Shown here in pieces: positions 1 to 7,908 of a DNA stretch of 64,000 bases. The notes below the pieces were generated by a model. That model was given only the letters and a program-made list of their open reading frames with translations, was not told the DNA's origin and made no database searches. Both the position numbers and the translations under genes were made by a program. Every line of letters starts with the position of its first letter. The stretch's first letter is position 1. This stretch comes from Streptomyces buecherae (GTDB lineage: Bacteria; Actinomycetota; Actinomycetes; Streptomycetales; Streptomycetaceae), in NCBI RefSeq assembly GCF_014295035.1, contig NZ_CP060404.1, positions 2,003,501 to 2,067,500 of the forward strand, given 5' to 3'.

Positions 1-2851
1 CCGGGCACGGCACCCGGTGCACGGTCACCGCCCGGCCCCGTACCGCGAACCCCGTGACCTCGTCGGGCGGCACCGGCGTACAACACCCGGCCAACCGCAC
101 TGTCGCGCCGGGCTGGTCTACGACCACACCGAGGCTCCGCCGCCTGGCGGGGGTCGTGCCCGGCGGTGCGACCGTGGCGGGCCGCGCGGGCGAGGCGACC
201 GTCCGCACCGTGGCGCCGGCATCCGCGCCCACGTCCGTGTCCGTGTCCGCTGGAGCATCGGCCTCGTCACGGGCGGCGGCATCGGTTGCCGACTCGGCCG
301 CTCCTGCCCCGTGTGGTGCCGTGGCGAACCGTTGCGCCTCGGGCGCGGACCGCGCGTCGGCGGTCTCCCGGTCGCCGCCTCGGTCACGCGGCCCGACGGC
401 GGCGGCCCCGCGCTGCTCGGCCGCTACGGGCGCGTTCGCGGGCGGCGGCTCCGTCTCGTTCAGCGGAGAGCCGCCGATGAGGATCGCGGGCGGGGCAGGC
501 GTGTCGGGGCGAGTGGTTGGGGCGTGGGGGGTGGCGGTGTCGGTCGCCGCGACGGGGCCGCCCGGTGGCCCGTCGGCGCCCGGGACGGAGCGTGAGCCGG
601 CGCCCGGGGCCGTGTCGTCGCCGGCGGCCGAAGCGGCTGGCTGCTCGGCACGCGCGGCGGCCGGCGGCACGAGGTCGGTGCCGGGCGACTGGGGCTCGGA
701 GCCGGCCGGAGTGCCGGGGGTGGCGCCCGGTGCCCCGTCGGTGCCGCCGGTCGGCGCACCGGTGGCCGAGGCGTCGGCCTGCGCGGCGCGGACCGCCGCT
801 GCGCGGCCCCGTGCCCCGTGCCCCGTGTCGTCGTCGGCGCTCCGCGCCCCGTGCGCCGCGCCCGGTGCCCCGTGCCCCGTTGCGGCGCCTTCCGTCGTCC
901 CGCGCTCCGTGGGGGGCTGGATGCCAGGCCGCTGGGCCTCGTCCGTCGCGGGGCCGCCGTCCGGCCCGTAGGCCGCCGTCGCCTGCTCCGTGGTGTCCCG
1001 TCGCGCTACGAACGGCTCCCCCACGCCGGGCGCCGTGGTGCCCGGGCGGCGCGCGTCCGCCTGTGTGCTGTCCGCCTGCGTGCCGTCCGCATCCGGCGCG
1101 TCGGGGGCGGGGGCGGCTGCACCGTGGGCGGGGTGGGGCTCGGTCGGCGGGGTGGGAGGCGTCGGCCGGTCCGGCGAGGCGGCGTGGGCGGCGAGCCAGT
1201 GCGTGATGGCGATGCGTGCGGCGGGCGTACGCGCGTGGGTCAGCCATTCCGGCGAGGGTCCGGACGACGCGGCGTCGCGCCCTGTCGCCATGAGGAACTG
1301 CACGCTGTCCCCGTCGCGCAGTCTCGTGCTGAGCGTGACGAGACGGCCGTTGACCCGGGCGCCCACGCAGGAGTGACCGACCGCCCCGTACCGGGCGTAC
1401 ACGGCGTCCACGCAGCTCGCCCCGTCCGGCACGCTGAGGACGGTGCCGTCGGCCCCGAACACGGTGATCTCCCGGTCCTGGGCGAGGTCGTCACGGAGCG
1501 AGGACCAGAAGGCGTCCGTGTCCGAGACGGCGCGCTGCCAGTCCAACAGTCGGGACAGCCAGCCCGGCCGCGTCGGGTCCGCCCGCTCTCCGTCCACGCC
1601 CTCGCCGAGGCCGCTGGGCGCCCCGCCGTCGCCCGCCCCCCCGTCCGTAGCCTGGGCCGCGCCTGGTTCCGTGACGTCCGCCTCCGCCCCGTCCGCCGCG
1701 GCGGCGTACGGGTTGCCGAGTGCCACCACTCCCGCCTCGGCGACCTTGTGCATCTGCTGGGTACGGATGAGCACCTCGATGACCTTGCCGCCCTCGCCCG
1801 CGACGGCGGTGTGCAGCGACTGGTAGAGGTTGAACTTCGGTACGGCGATGAAGTCCTTGAACTCCGAGATGACCGGCGTGAAACACGTGTGCAGTTCGCC
1901 CAGGACCGCGTAACAGTCGGCGTCCTCACCGACGAGCACCAACAGCCGCCCCAGGTCGGCCCCGGACAGCTCGCCGCGTTTGCGGCGCACCCGGTACACG
2001 GAGACGATGTGCCGTGGGCGTACCAGCACCTCGGCCGCGATGCCCGCGTCGTTCAGCACCGCGCGGACGCCGCGTGCGGTCTCGGCCAGCGGGTCGGGGC
2101 GGGTGGCGTGCTCGGCGACGAGGTCGCGGGTGCGGGCGTACTCGTCCGGGTGCAGGATCGCGAAGACCAGGTCCTCCAGCTCGGTCTTGAGGGCCTGCAC
2201 CCCGAGCCGCTCGGCCAGCGGGATCAGCACGTCGCGGGTGACCTTGGCGATGCGGGCCTGCTTCTCCGGGCGCATGACGCCGAGCGTGCGCATGTTGTGC
2301 AGCCGGTCGGCGAGCTTGATCGACATGACGCGCACGTCGTTTCCGGTGGCGACGAGCATCTTGCGAAACGTTTCGGGCTCGGCCGCGGCGCCGTAGTCGA
2401 CCTTCTCCAGCTTCGTGACGCCGTCGACGAGGTAGCGGACCTCCTCGCCGAACTCCTCCCGCACCTGATCGAGCGTCACCTCGGTGTCCTCGACCGTGTC
2501 GTGCAGGAGGGAGGCGGTCAAGGTCGTGGTCTCGGCGCCGAGTTCGGCCAGGATGAGGGTCACGGCCAGGGGGTGTGTGATGTACGGCTCGCCGCTCTTG
2601 CGCATCTGCCCGCGGTGCGAGGACTCGGCGAGCACGTACGCCCGCCGCAACACGTCCAGATCCGCCCCGGGGTGGTGGGTCCGGTGCACCTTGGCCACGT
2701 GCTCGATGGCGTCCGGCACCCGGCCGCGCGGCGCCGGTCCCAACAGGGCCGCGCGGCCGAACCGGCGGAGGTTGCGCAGGTCGATGAGCGGGCGGCCACG
2801 CCTCCGGCCGAACGAACCCGGTTCTGCTGGGTTAGTGGCCTCTGCGCTCAT
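1..2851 (-). CDS. rshA: RelA/SpoT homologue RshA, 3' end outside the window
   Basis: Bifunctional-type (p)ppGpp enzyme of the stringent response. The ATG at 2851 opens a frame that runs without a stop to the window edge, about 950 codons. The order is an HD hydrolase domain (HD pair about residue 117, with ED and ADRLHNMRT motifs), a synthetase domain (YQSLHT motif near 370), a TGS domain at about 457-530, then about 370 residues rich in Ala, Pro, Thr and Gly (about 535-905). A zinc-finger/CC motif then resumes (GCC-x-P ... H-x3-C) at the very edge; an ACT/RRM domain would lie beyond. The synthetase is unusual: the family NGYQ reads NLYQ, and the HW after the AEAGV segment is missing. Position next to dapF and miaA fits Streptomyces RshA rather than RelA. 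Family and domain calls are firm; the activity balance is inferred. Confidence 0.9.
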   Translation of the reverse strand, partial: MSAEATNPAEPGSFGRRRGRPLIDLRNLRRFGRAALLGPAPRGRVPDAIEHVAKVHRTHHPGADLDVLRRAYVLAESSHRGQMRKSGEPYITHPLAVTLILAELGAETTTLTASLLHDTVEDTEVTLDQVREEFGEEVRYLVDGVTKLEKVDYGAAAEPETFRKMLVATGNDVRVMSIKLADRLHNMRTLGVMRPEKQARIAKVTRDVLIPLAERLGVQALKTELEDLVFAILHPDEYARTRDLVAEHATRPDPLAETARGVRAVLNDAGIAAEVLVRPRHIVSVYRVRRKRGELSGADLGRLLVLVGEDADCYAVLGELHTCFTPVISEFKDFIAVPKFNLYQSLHTAVAGEGGKVIEVLIRTQQMHKVAEAGVVALGNPYAAAADGAEADVTEPGAAQATDGGAGDGGAPSGLGEGVDGERADPTRPGWLSRLLDWQRAVSDTDAFWSSLRDDLAQDREITVFGADGTVLSVPDGASCVDAVYARYGAVGHSCVGARVNGRLVTLSTRLRDGDSVQFLMATGRDAASSGPSPEWLTHARTPAARIAITHWLAAHAASPDRPTPPTPPTEPHPAHGAAAPAPDAPDADGTQADSTQADARRPGTTAPGVGEPFVARRDTTEQATAAYGPDGGPATDEAQRPGIQPPTERGTTEGAATGHGAPGAAHGARSADDDTGHGARGRAAAVRAAQADASATGAPTGGTDGAPGATPGTPAGSEPQSPGTDLVPPAAARAEQPAASAAGDDTAPGAGSRSVPGADGPPGGPVAATDTATPHAPTTRPDTPAPPAILIGGSPLNETEPPPANAPVAAEQRGAAAVGPRDRGGDRETADARSAPEAQRFATAPHGAGAAESATDAAARDEADAPADTDTDVGADAGATVRTVASPARPATVAPPGTTPARRRSLGVVVDQPGATVRLAGCCTPVPPDEVTGFAVRGRAVTVHRVPCP

Positions 2852-3072
2852 GGGCACCTCCGGCGGCGTCGACCGGCGATGGCAGCGCGACTGCCGGGGC
2901 GGTCGGCCCCCAGGCCCCGAGTGGGCGCCCGTGCCGGTGCTTGATGCTATCGAGCCCATCACGCGCCATCGAACCGCTCTCGTCGAGCGTGAACCAGATC
3001 ACCCATTCGAGCGAGCGGAATGAGGCGATGTTTCGCCCATGGGTGGTGACGGGAAGTCTGCGAGGTTGCCCC

Positions 3073-3099
3073 GGCTACGGGGCGACTCGCCCCGTAGCC
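3073..3099 (-). terminator. Perfect 13-bp hairpin downstream of dapF
   Basis: A 13-bp perfect inverted repeat (3073-3085 and 3087-3099) with almost no loop begins about 22 nt after the dapF stop. There is no U tract, as is usual for Streptomyces terminators. It probably separates dapF from rshA. The rest of the 2852-3120 gap shows no gene. Confidence 0.6.
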
Positions 3100-3120
3100 C
3101 CGCCGCCACCGCCGTGGTGA

Positions 3121-4056
3121 CTACGCGGCGCCGTCCGCAAGGGCGCCCCGCAGCCACCCGGGCTCCAGGGTTCCCTCGCCCACGATCACGGCGGGCCCCG
3201 TCATCTCCACGCTGCCATCCGGCAGCTCGGCGATCGTCAGCCGCCCGCCGGGGACGTCCACGGTGTACGTGACGGGGTGGCCGAGCACCGCGGGGTCCAG
3301 GCCGTCGCGGCGGGCGGCGGCCACCATGACGGCGCAGGCACCGGTGCCGCAGGACCGGGTCTCCCCCGCGCCCCGTTCGTGCACGCGCATGGCCACGTGG
3401 CGCGGGCCGCGCTCCACCACGAACTCGACGTTGACACCGTCCGGGTACACCGAGGCGGGCCGCACGTCCGGCGCGGTGAACAGGTTGCCGGCGTCGGCGA
3501 GGTCGCCGACGAACGCGACGGCGTGCGGGTTGCCCATGTTCACGTTGCGCGCCGGCCAACTCAGCCCACCCACCGAGACGGTGACCTCCGCGTCCGGCCC
3601 GTCCGGCAGCAGGGCCCGCCCCATCGCCACCGTGATGCCACCCTCGGCACCCTCCTGGCCGCGCGGGTCGGAGGCGGGTGCGGCCTTGGCGATGTGCGCC
3701 CGGCGCACGCCCGCGCGGGTGGCGATGGCCAGGTCTCCCGCGTCGACCAGCCCGGCGTGCCGCAGGTAGCGCGCGAAGACCCGCACGCCGTTGCCGCACA
3801 TCTCGGCGATGCTGCCGTCCCCGTTGCGGTAGTCCATGAACCACTCGGCGTCGGCGGCCATCGACCGCGCCTCGGGGTGCGCGGCCGACCGTACGACGTG
3901 CAGCACCCCGTCGCCCCCGATGCCCGCGCGCCGGTCACACAGGCGCGCCACGGCCGCCGCCGACAGCTCCAGCCGGTTGTCCGGATCGGGGACGATCACG
4001 AAGTCGTTCTCGGTGCCGTGCCCCTTGAGGAACGGAAGCCGCTCTGCGGTACTCAT
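3121..4056 (-). CDS. dapF: Diaminopimelate epimerase
   Basis: Cytosolic, PLP-independent racemase that converts LL-diaminopimelate to meso-diaminopimelate for lysine and for peptidoglycan cross-linking. The 311 residues have both half-site signatures: the N-terminal FLKGHGTENDF and GNG regions (NGDGSIAEMCGNGVR carries the first catalytic Cys), and the C-terminal SCGTGACA (second catalytic Cys). Streptomyces uses LL-DAP in its vegetative wall, so this enzyme mainly serves lysine synthesis and the meso-DAP pool; that point is family knowledge. The ATG start gives the usual MxxxxFLKGHGTxNDF N-terminus. It is followed by a perfect hairpin before rshA. Confidence 0.97.
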   Translation of the reverse strand: MSTAERLPFLKGHGTENDFVIVPDPDNRLELSAAAVARLCDRRAGIGGDGVLHVVRSAAHPEARSMAADAEWFMDYRNGDGSIAEMCGNGVRVFARYLRHAGLVDAGDLAIATRAGVRRAHIAKAAPASDPRGQEGAEGGITVAMGRALLPDGPDAEVTVSVGGLSWPARNVNMGNPHAVAFVGDLADAGNLFTAPDVRPASVYPDGVNVEFVVERGPRHVAMRVHERGAGETRSCGTGACAVMVAAARRDGLDPAVLGHPVTYTVDVPGGRLTIAELPDGSVEMTGPAVIVGEGTLEPGWLRGALADGAA

Positions 4057-4394
4057 CCTTCGATCCTACGGCGCCGCCGTCACCGGTGCCGGCGCCGGTG
4101 ACGGCCCCACGGAGCACGGAGCGTCCACGTCGCCCGAGCGCACGGGGCGGCGCCTCCGTACCCGGGGACGGGGCACGGGGCGCGGGGCGCGGGGCACGGG
4201 GCGGTGGTCTCGCGCGCAGGCGCGGGGCACGGGGCAGCGATGCGCGCGGGCACGGGGCAGGGCGCATGGGGCACGGGGCAGCGGCGCCGTCGGCGGCCGC
4301 GGCGTATGGGGCACGGGGCGGCCCTCGGACCTCGCGGTCCGTATGGCGTGGGGCGTACGGGGCGGAGCGCGGGAGCGAACCGGTGGAGCGGCGG
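4057..4394. repeat. Gene-free gap with degenerate CACGGGG heptamers
   Basis: A 338-bp gap between dapF and the 4395 membrane-protein gene. From about 4140 to 4330 it is filled with imperfect copies of CACGGGG and GGGGCGC in the plus strand. These belong to the same heptamer family that forms cleaner arrays elsewhere. The open frames seen here are by-products of the repeat and I do not call a gene. Confidence 0.7.
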
Positions 4395-4865
4395 CTAGCG
4401 CAGGCGGGCGACGCGCCAGATGGCCAGCGCGGCGAGGAGGGCGACGATGGCGACGTAGGCGATCACGTAGCGCCAGTCGGCCTTGCGGCCCGAGCCGCGC
4501 GGCGGCAGGCCGGGCCAGGTGTAGCCGACGCGGCGGGCGGCCATCAGGCCCCAGCCGGCCGCGCAGCAGCTCAGCAGCAGGCCGAGCATGGAGACCACCG
4601 CGCCGCCATCGCCGAACTCGAAGGCAAGTGGGAAGGCGAACATCAGCGAACCGAGGGTGGCGAGCCCGACGATGGGCGCGATCTGCCAGACCCTCAGCCG
4701 GCGCGGCGGGCGCAGGTCGCGGAAGGACTCCGGTTCGCCCAGCGGTGCGTCGTCGCCCAGCGCGTCCGGTCCGTCCGGGGTCAGCGCCTCGGACTCCTCC
4801 GACGCGAGCGGCTCCGCTTCGTCGCGCGGCGGCGTCTCCGCTGTGTCCCGAGGGCTGGCCTCCAT
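4395..4865 (-). CDS. Small integral membrane protein between dapF and miaA
   Basis: A 156-residue protein of unknown function. An acidic Pro/Ser/Glu-rich N-terminal cytoplasmic segment (residues 1-55) precedes three or four predicted membrane segments: about 62-82 (WQIAPIVGLATLGSLMFAFP), 90-112 (AVVSMLGLLLSCCAAGWGLM) and 130-150 (YVIAYVAIVALLAALAIW). It ends in basic residues. I chose the ATG at 4865 because GGGGAGG lies 8-9 nt upstream; the ATG 21 nt further up would place that ribosome site inside the gene. It is on the same strand as, and 108 nt downstream of, miaA. Similar small membrane proteins sit here in other streptomycetes. Confidence 0.8.
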   Translation of the reverse strand: MEASPRDTAETPPRDEAEPLASEESEALTPDGPDALGDDAPLGEPESFRDLRPPRRLRVWQIAPIVGLATLGSLMFAFPLAFEFGDGGAVVSMLGLLLSCCAAGWGLMAARRVGYTWPGLPPRGSGRKADWRYVIAYVAIVALLAALAIWRVARLR

Positions 4866-4973
4866 CGCCGTACGCCCTCCCCACATTCGACATCACGGCA
4901 CGATCGAAGCTCGATGATGGCACGATCGCAGCGGCCTCCAGGACGCACGGAGCGTCCCGATGCCATCACGTGA

Positions 4974-5924
4974 TCAGGCTGTGACCGCTCGTTCGACCAA
5001 CGTCAGCGCGTGCGCCTGGAGTTCCCCGCTGTGACCGGCGGCGCCGCTGAGCCAGTGAACTCGCGCATCTCGTCGAAACCACGAATCCTGGCGGCGCGCG
5101 AAGCGCTTGGTGGCTCGTACGGTCTCGACGCGTGCCTCCGCTTCGTCGCACTCCCCCGCCAGCACAGCGAGCACCTGCTGGTAGCCCAGGGCGCGGGAGG
5201 CCGTGCGCCCCTCGCGTAGCCCCGTGCGCTCCAGTCGCTCCACCTCGTCCACCAGGCCGGCCTCCCACATCCGGTCCACCCGGCGGGCGATCCGCTCGTC
5301 CAGCTCGGGGCGGGCGACGTCCACGCCGATCTGCACCGTGTCGTAGACGGCGCTGTGGGCCGAGTCCGCTTCGGGCAGGTTGGCGGTGAAGGGGCGGCCG
5401 GTGATCTCGATGACTTCGAGTGCCCGGACGATGCGGCGGCCGTTGCTGGGGAGGATGGCCTCGGCGGCGCGAGGGTCGGCCACGGCGAGCCGGGCGTGCA
5501 GCGGCCCGCTGCCCCGTTCCAGCAGCTCCGCCTCCAGGCGGGCGCGGACGGCGGGATCGGTGCCCGGGAACTCCAGGGCGTCGATCGCGCCCCGTACGTA
5601 GAGCCCGGAGCCCCCGACGAGCACCGGCGTACGCCCCTCGGCGAGCAGGCGGTCGATCTCCGCGCGGGCCAGCCGCTGGTACTCGGCGACGCTGGCCGTC
5701 TCGGTGACGTCCCAGACGTCCAGCAGACGGTGCGGCACGCCCTGCCGCTCGGCCACGGGCAGCTTGGCGGTGCCGATGTCCATGCCACGGTAGAGCTGCA
5801 TGGAGTCGGCGTTGATGACCTCGCCGCCGAGGTGCCGGGCCAGGGCGACCCCGAGATCGGACTTGCCCGCCGCGGTGGGGCCGACGATGGCGATGACCCG
5901 CGGAGCGGGGACTGCGCTGTTCAC
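4974..5924 (-). CDS. miaA: tRNA dimethylallyltransferase
   Basis: Transfers the dimethylallyl group from DMAPP to N6 of A37 in tRNAs that read UNN codons, giving i6A, the substrate of MiaB encoded nearby. The 316-residue protein starts with the P-loop IVGPTAAGKSDLG, followed by NADSMQLYRGMDIGTAK (tRNA and DMAPP contact region) and VGGSGLYVRG. All are family signatures and the length is normal. It is a core gene with housekeeping codon use. The divergent small-protein gene starts 183 nt away, so that gap should hold two back-to-back promoters. Confidence 0.97.
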   Translation of the reverse strand: MNSAVPAPRVIAIVGPTAAGKSDLGVALARHLGGEVINADSMQLYRGMDIGTAKLPVAERQGVPHRLLDVWDVTETASVAEYQRLARAEIDRLLAEGRTPVLVGGSGLYVRGAIDALEFPGTDPAVRARLEAELLERGSGPLHARLAVADPRAAEAILPSNGRRIVRALEVIEITGRPFTANLPEADSAHSAVYDTVQIGVDVARPELDERIARRVDRMWEAGLVDEVERLERTGLREGRTASRALGYQQVLAVLAGECDEAEARVETVRATKRFARRQDSWFRRDARVHWLSGAAGHSGELQAHALTLVERAVTA

Positions 5925-6107
5925 CGGGCCAGTCTCGCAAATCCGCGGGCCGCTCCTCGAACGAGCGACGTGACAGGGGGGCGCGGTGGTCGTTGCCCGT
6001 TGCGAGGTTTCGGCACACCGCCGAGCGAGCCAGGTTGCGGCAGTGGCGCCAGAGAACGTCCCGCTCCGTCCAGGCTGCCGCTACGCGGGTTAATCTATGG
6101 AGTGATT

Positions 6108-6389
6108 ATGGGCGTTTTTTCAAGGTTTCGCCGTTCGTCGCGTTCGGTTGGCGCACCCCCCGCGGAGGCGGCGCGGAGCGATGAGGGCGGTAGCCTGACC
6201 GGGGAATCAGTCGCGGAATCCCCGGCTCCGGAGGAACTCGACGCCCCGCCGGTGGCCTCGTCGGCGGCTGCCTCCACCGTCGATGACGCCGAACAGGACG
6301 GCACGGCGGCAGGCGGCGCCACGATTCCCAAGCAACAGTCCGCCGAGCGGGCTGCGGACAGCGAGGCCGGGGAAGACGCCCGACAGTAG
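6108..6389 (+). CDS. Small acidic protein paired with the antitoxin-like gene
   Basis: A 93-residue protein. A short basic start (MGVFSRFRRSSR) is followed by an Ala/Glu/Ser-rich, low-complexity, probably disordered body, ending in PKQQSAERAADSEAGED. Streptomyces databases often label this family 'gliding motility protein', but nothing in the sequence supports that role. The ATG at 6108 has GGAG 5 nt upstream (6099-6102). The stop is 24 nt before the next gene, so the two are probably co-transcribed. The function is unknown. Confidence 0.7.
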   Translation: MGVFSRFRRSSRSVGAPPAEAARSDEGGSLTGESVAESPAPEELDAPPVASSAAASTVDDAEQDGTAAGGATIPKQQSAERAADSEAGEDARQ

Positions 6390-6413
6390 TCCTCCGACGA
6401 GGGAAGGTGGCCC

Positions 6414-6653
6414 ATGGGCCTGCTGGACAATCTCAAGGCGAAGGCCGGTCAGCTCAAGGGCAAGGCCGGGGACCTCGCGAATCAGCACGGCGACAAGATC
6501 GAGCGCGGTCTGGACAAGGCCGCCAAGACGGTCGACGAGAAGACCAAGGGCAAGTACAGCGACAAGATCGACACCGGTACGGGCAAGGCCAAGGGCGCCC
6601 TCGACCGCCTCGCGCAGAAGGACGACGAGGGCAAGGGCCCGCAGGGCCGCTGA
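6414..6653 (+). CDS. MT0933/Rv0909-like antitoxin family protein
   Basis: A 79-residue, lysine-rich, helical protein starting MGLLDNLKAKAGQLKGKAGD, with the conserved HGDKIERGLDKAAK and KYSDKIDTGTGKAK blocks of the mycobacterial Rv0909-type antitoxin family. No cognate toxin is visible beside it: the upstream partner is the small acidic protein. An actual toxin-antitoxin role is therefore doubtful, and a CsbD-like stress role is an alternative. GGAAGG lies just upstream of the ATG. A strong terminator follows 15 nt after the stop. Confidence 0.8.
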   Translation: MGLLDNLKAKAGQLKGKAGDLANQHGDKIERGLDKAAKTVDEKTKGKYSDKIDTGTGKAKGALDRLAQKDDEGKGPQGR

Positions 6654-6667
6654 CGCCTGACCGTCCC

Positions 6668-6703
6668 CCACGGCCGCGGAGCCTCCTGGCTCCGCGGCCG
6701 TGG
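6668..6703 (+). terminator. 16-bp stem terminator
   Basis: A perfect 16-bp GC-rich stem (6668-6683 with 6688-6703) and a 4-base TCCT loop, followed by TCGTTGT. It lies directly after the antitoxin-like gene. Confidence 0.85.
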
Positions 6704-6893
6704 TCGTTGTCGGCGACGGCCGGTACGGTGCGCGCCCCACGCCGGCCCCCGACGCGGCGGCGCCACGTACCCCGCCACTCCGCGTCCGGTGGGGCCCCAC
6801 GCTGACGAGCCCCACCCGCACCAGCCGCCTCCACGCGGGACCACGGCTCCGCGCCCCCGTACGGACGTCGCCCCGTGCCCCGTGCGGACGGCG

Positions 6894-6956
6894 CCCCGTG
6901 CCCCGTGCCCCGTGCCCCGTGCCCCGTGCCCCGTGCCCCGTGCCCCGTGCCCCGTG
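6894..6956. repeat. (CCCCGTG)9 tandem heptamer array
   Basis: Nine perfect head-to-tail copies of CCCCGTG (complement CACGGGG), with two more interrupted copies just upstream at about 6870-6885. The array lies in the convergent gap between the antitoxin-like gene and the LigB-like gene. The complement has four-G runs separated by CAC, the layout of a G-quadruplex motif. Confidence 0.95.
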
Positions 6957-6975
6957 CCCCCAGGCAGGATCACCG

Positions 6976-7052
6976 CTCCGTGCTCCGTGCTCCGTGCTCC
7001 GTGCTCCGTGCTCCGTGCTCCGTGCTCCGTGCTCCGTGCTCCGTGCTCCGTG
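6976..7052. repeat. (CTCCGTG)11 tandem heptamer array
   Basis: Eleven perfect copies of CTCCGTG, a one-base variant of the neighbouring CCCCGTG array. A short spacer containing GCAGGATC separates the two arrays, and GCAGGATC recurs right after this one. The variant breaks the G4 run into GGAG, so it should not fold as the first array might. Confidence 0.95.
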
Positions 7053-7094
7053 CTCCCGGGCAGGATCGGCGACGCCTCGCGCCCCGTGTGTCCG

Positions 7095-7892
7095 CTACGA
7101 CCAGGTGGCGACGAAGTAGCCCACGCCGTACGGCGCCTCGTCGTACAGCAGTGCGCCGCGCAGGCCCGCTCCGTCGCCCGCGCCGGCGAGCACCTGCCAG
7201 GAGGCCCGGCCCGACATCAGCAGGTCCTGGGCCAGGTGGGGATCGAGATCCGACAGGGCCGCGGTGTCGGCCGTGCCCAGGGCGCGCGCCACCTCCGCGT
7301 CACACGCGGCGGCCCGCTCGTCGAGGTAGCCGGGCGCCTTGAGCGTGCGGCGCGCGCTGCCGTCGCCGGAGATCAGGAGGGCCACCCGGTCGGCAGACCG
7401 CGCCAGCTCGCGCCCCAGTGCGGTGCAGCGGTCGACGGCGAGCGTCTCGGCGAGGCCGAAGCCCTCGACGGGCGCCGCGCTCCAGCGGGCGCGCTCCAGC
7501 AGCCATGCCGCGACGGCCAGCGAGGACGGCAGTTCGCGCTCCGCCAGCCAGCCCGCCCCGTGCCCCGCGTCCGCCCCGTGCTCCGTGTCGTCCGCCTCGG
7601 CGCTCCGTGCCCCGTGCTCCGTAGCGCCGTCCGCTCCCGGTAGCGCGCCGAGCCGTACCGTCATGTCCACGCCGTAGCCGCGGAACGAGCCGGCGCTGCC
7701 GCTCGGATAGGTGCCGTCAGCGTCCGGGGCGGCCGGGCCCAGCACGATGAGGCGGTCGGGGCGGGCCGCGGCCAGCACGCTGATCGCGTCCGAGCAGGCG
7801 TCCCGCAGCGGCGCCAGTTCGGGTGCGGCTCCAGCGGCGATCTCGGGCACGAGCAGGGGCGGGCACGGGCACACGGCGGCAGCGACAAGCAT
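7095..7892 (-). CDS. Class III extradiol dioxygenase LigB-like protein with heptamer insert
   Basis: A 265-residue protein resembling the LigB subunit fold, conserved next to miaB in streptomycetes. The N-terminus MLVAAAVCPCPPLLVPEI and the C-terminal DDEAPYGVGYFVATW-like block are typical. Its metal ligands and substrate are unclear, so I do not claim dioxygenase activity. Residues about 88-112 (DNA about 7556-7630) form an Ala/Gly/His/Glu segment containing TEHGAR, TEHGAD and GHGAG. It is built from CCCCGTG/CTCCGTG heptamers and lies in a loop between conserved blocks. It runs on the minus strand, with its stop 42 nt from the intergenic heptamer array. Confidence 0.8.
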   Translation of the reverse strand: MLVAAAVCPCPPLLVPEIAAGAAPELAPLRDACSDAISVLAAARPDRLIVLGPAAPDADGTYPSGSAGSFRGYGVDMTVRLGALPGADGATEHGARSAEADDTEHGADAGHGAGWLAERELPSSLAVAAWLLERARWSAAPVEGFGLAETLAVDRCTALGRELARSADRVALLISGDGSARRTLKAPGYLDERAAACDAEVARALGTADTAALSDLDPHLAQDLLMSGRASWQVLAGAGDGAGLRGALLYDEAPYGVGYFVATWS

Positions 7893-7908
7893 GATCGGCA
7901 GCCTAACG

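Noticed and set aside
818..2944. A 708-codon plus-strand frame over rshA
   Set aside because: Opposite the real RSH gene; its composition is that of a complement frame.
6108..6653. True toxin-antitoxin pair
   Set aside because: Only the antitoxin-like partner has a recognisable family; the other protein has no toxin fold.
6894..7052. CRISPR array
   Set aside because: Units are 7 bp with no spacers, and no cas genes are present.
6789..7120. Frames encoding PCPVPRA-type repeats
   Set aside because: Pure translation of the heptamer array with no start signal; the same happens at 13130-13490 and 23800-23880.
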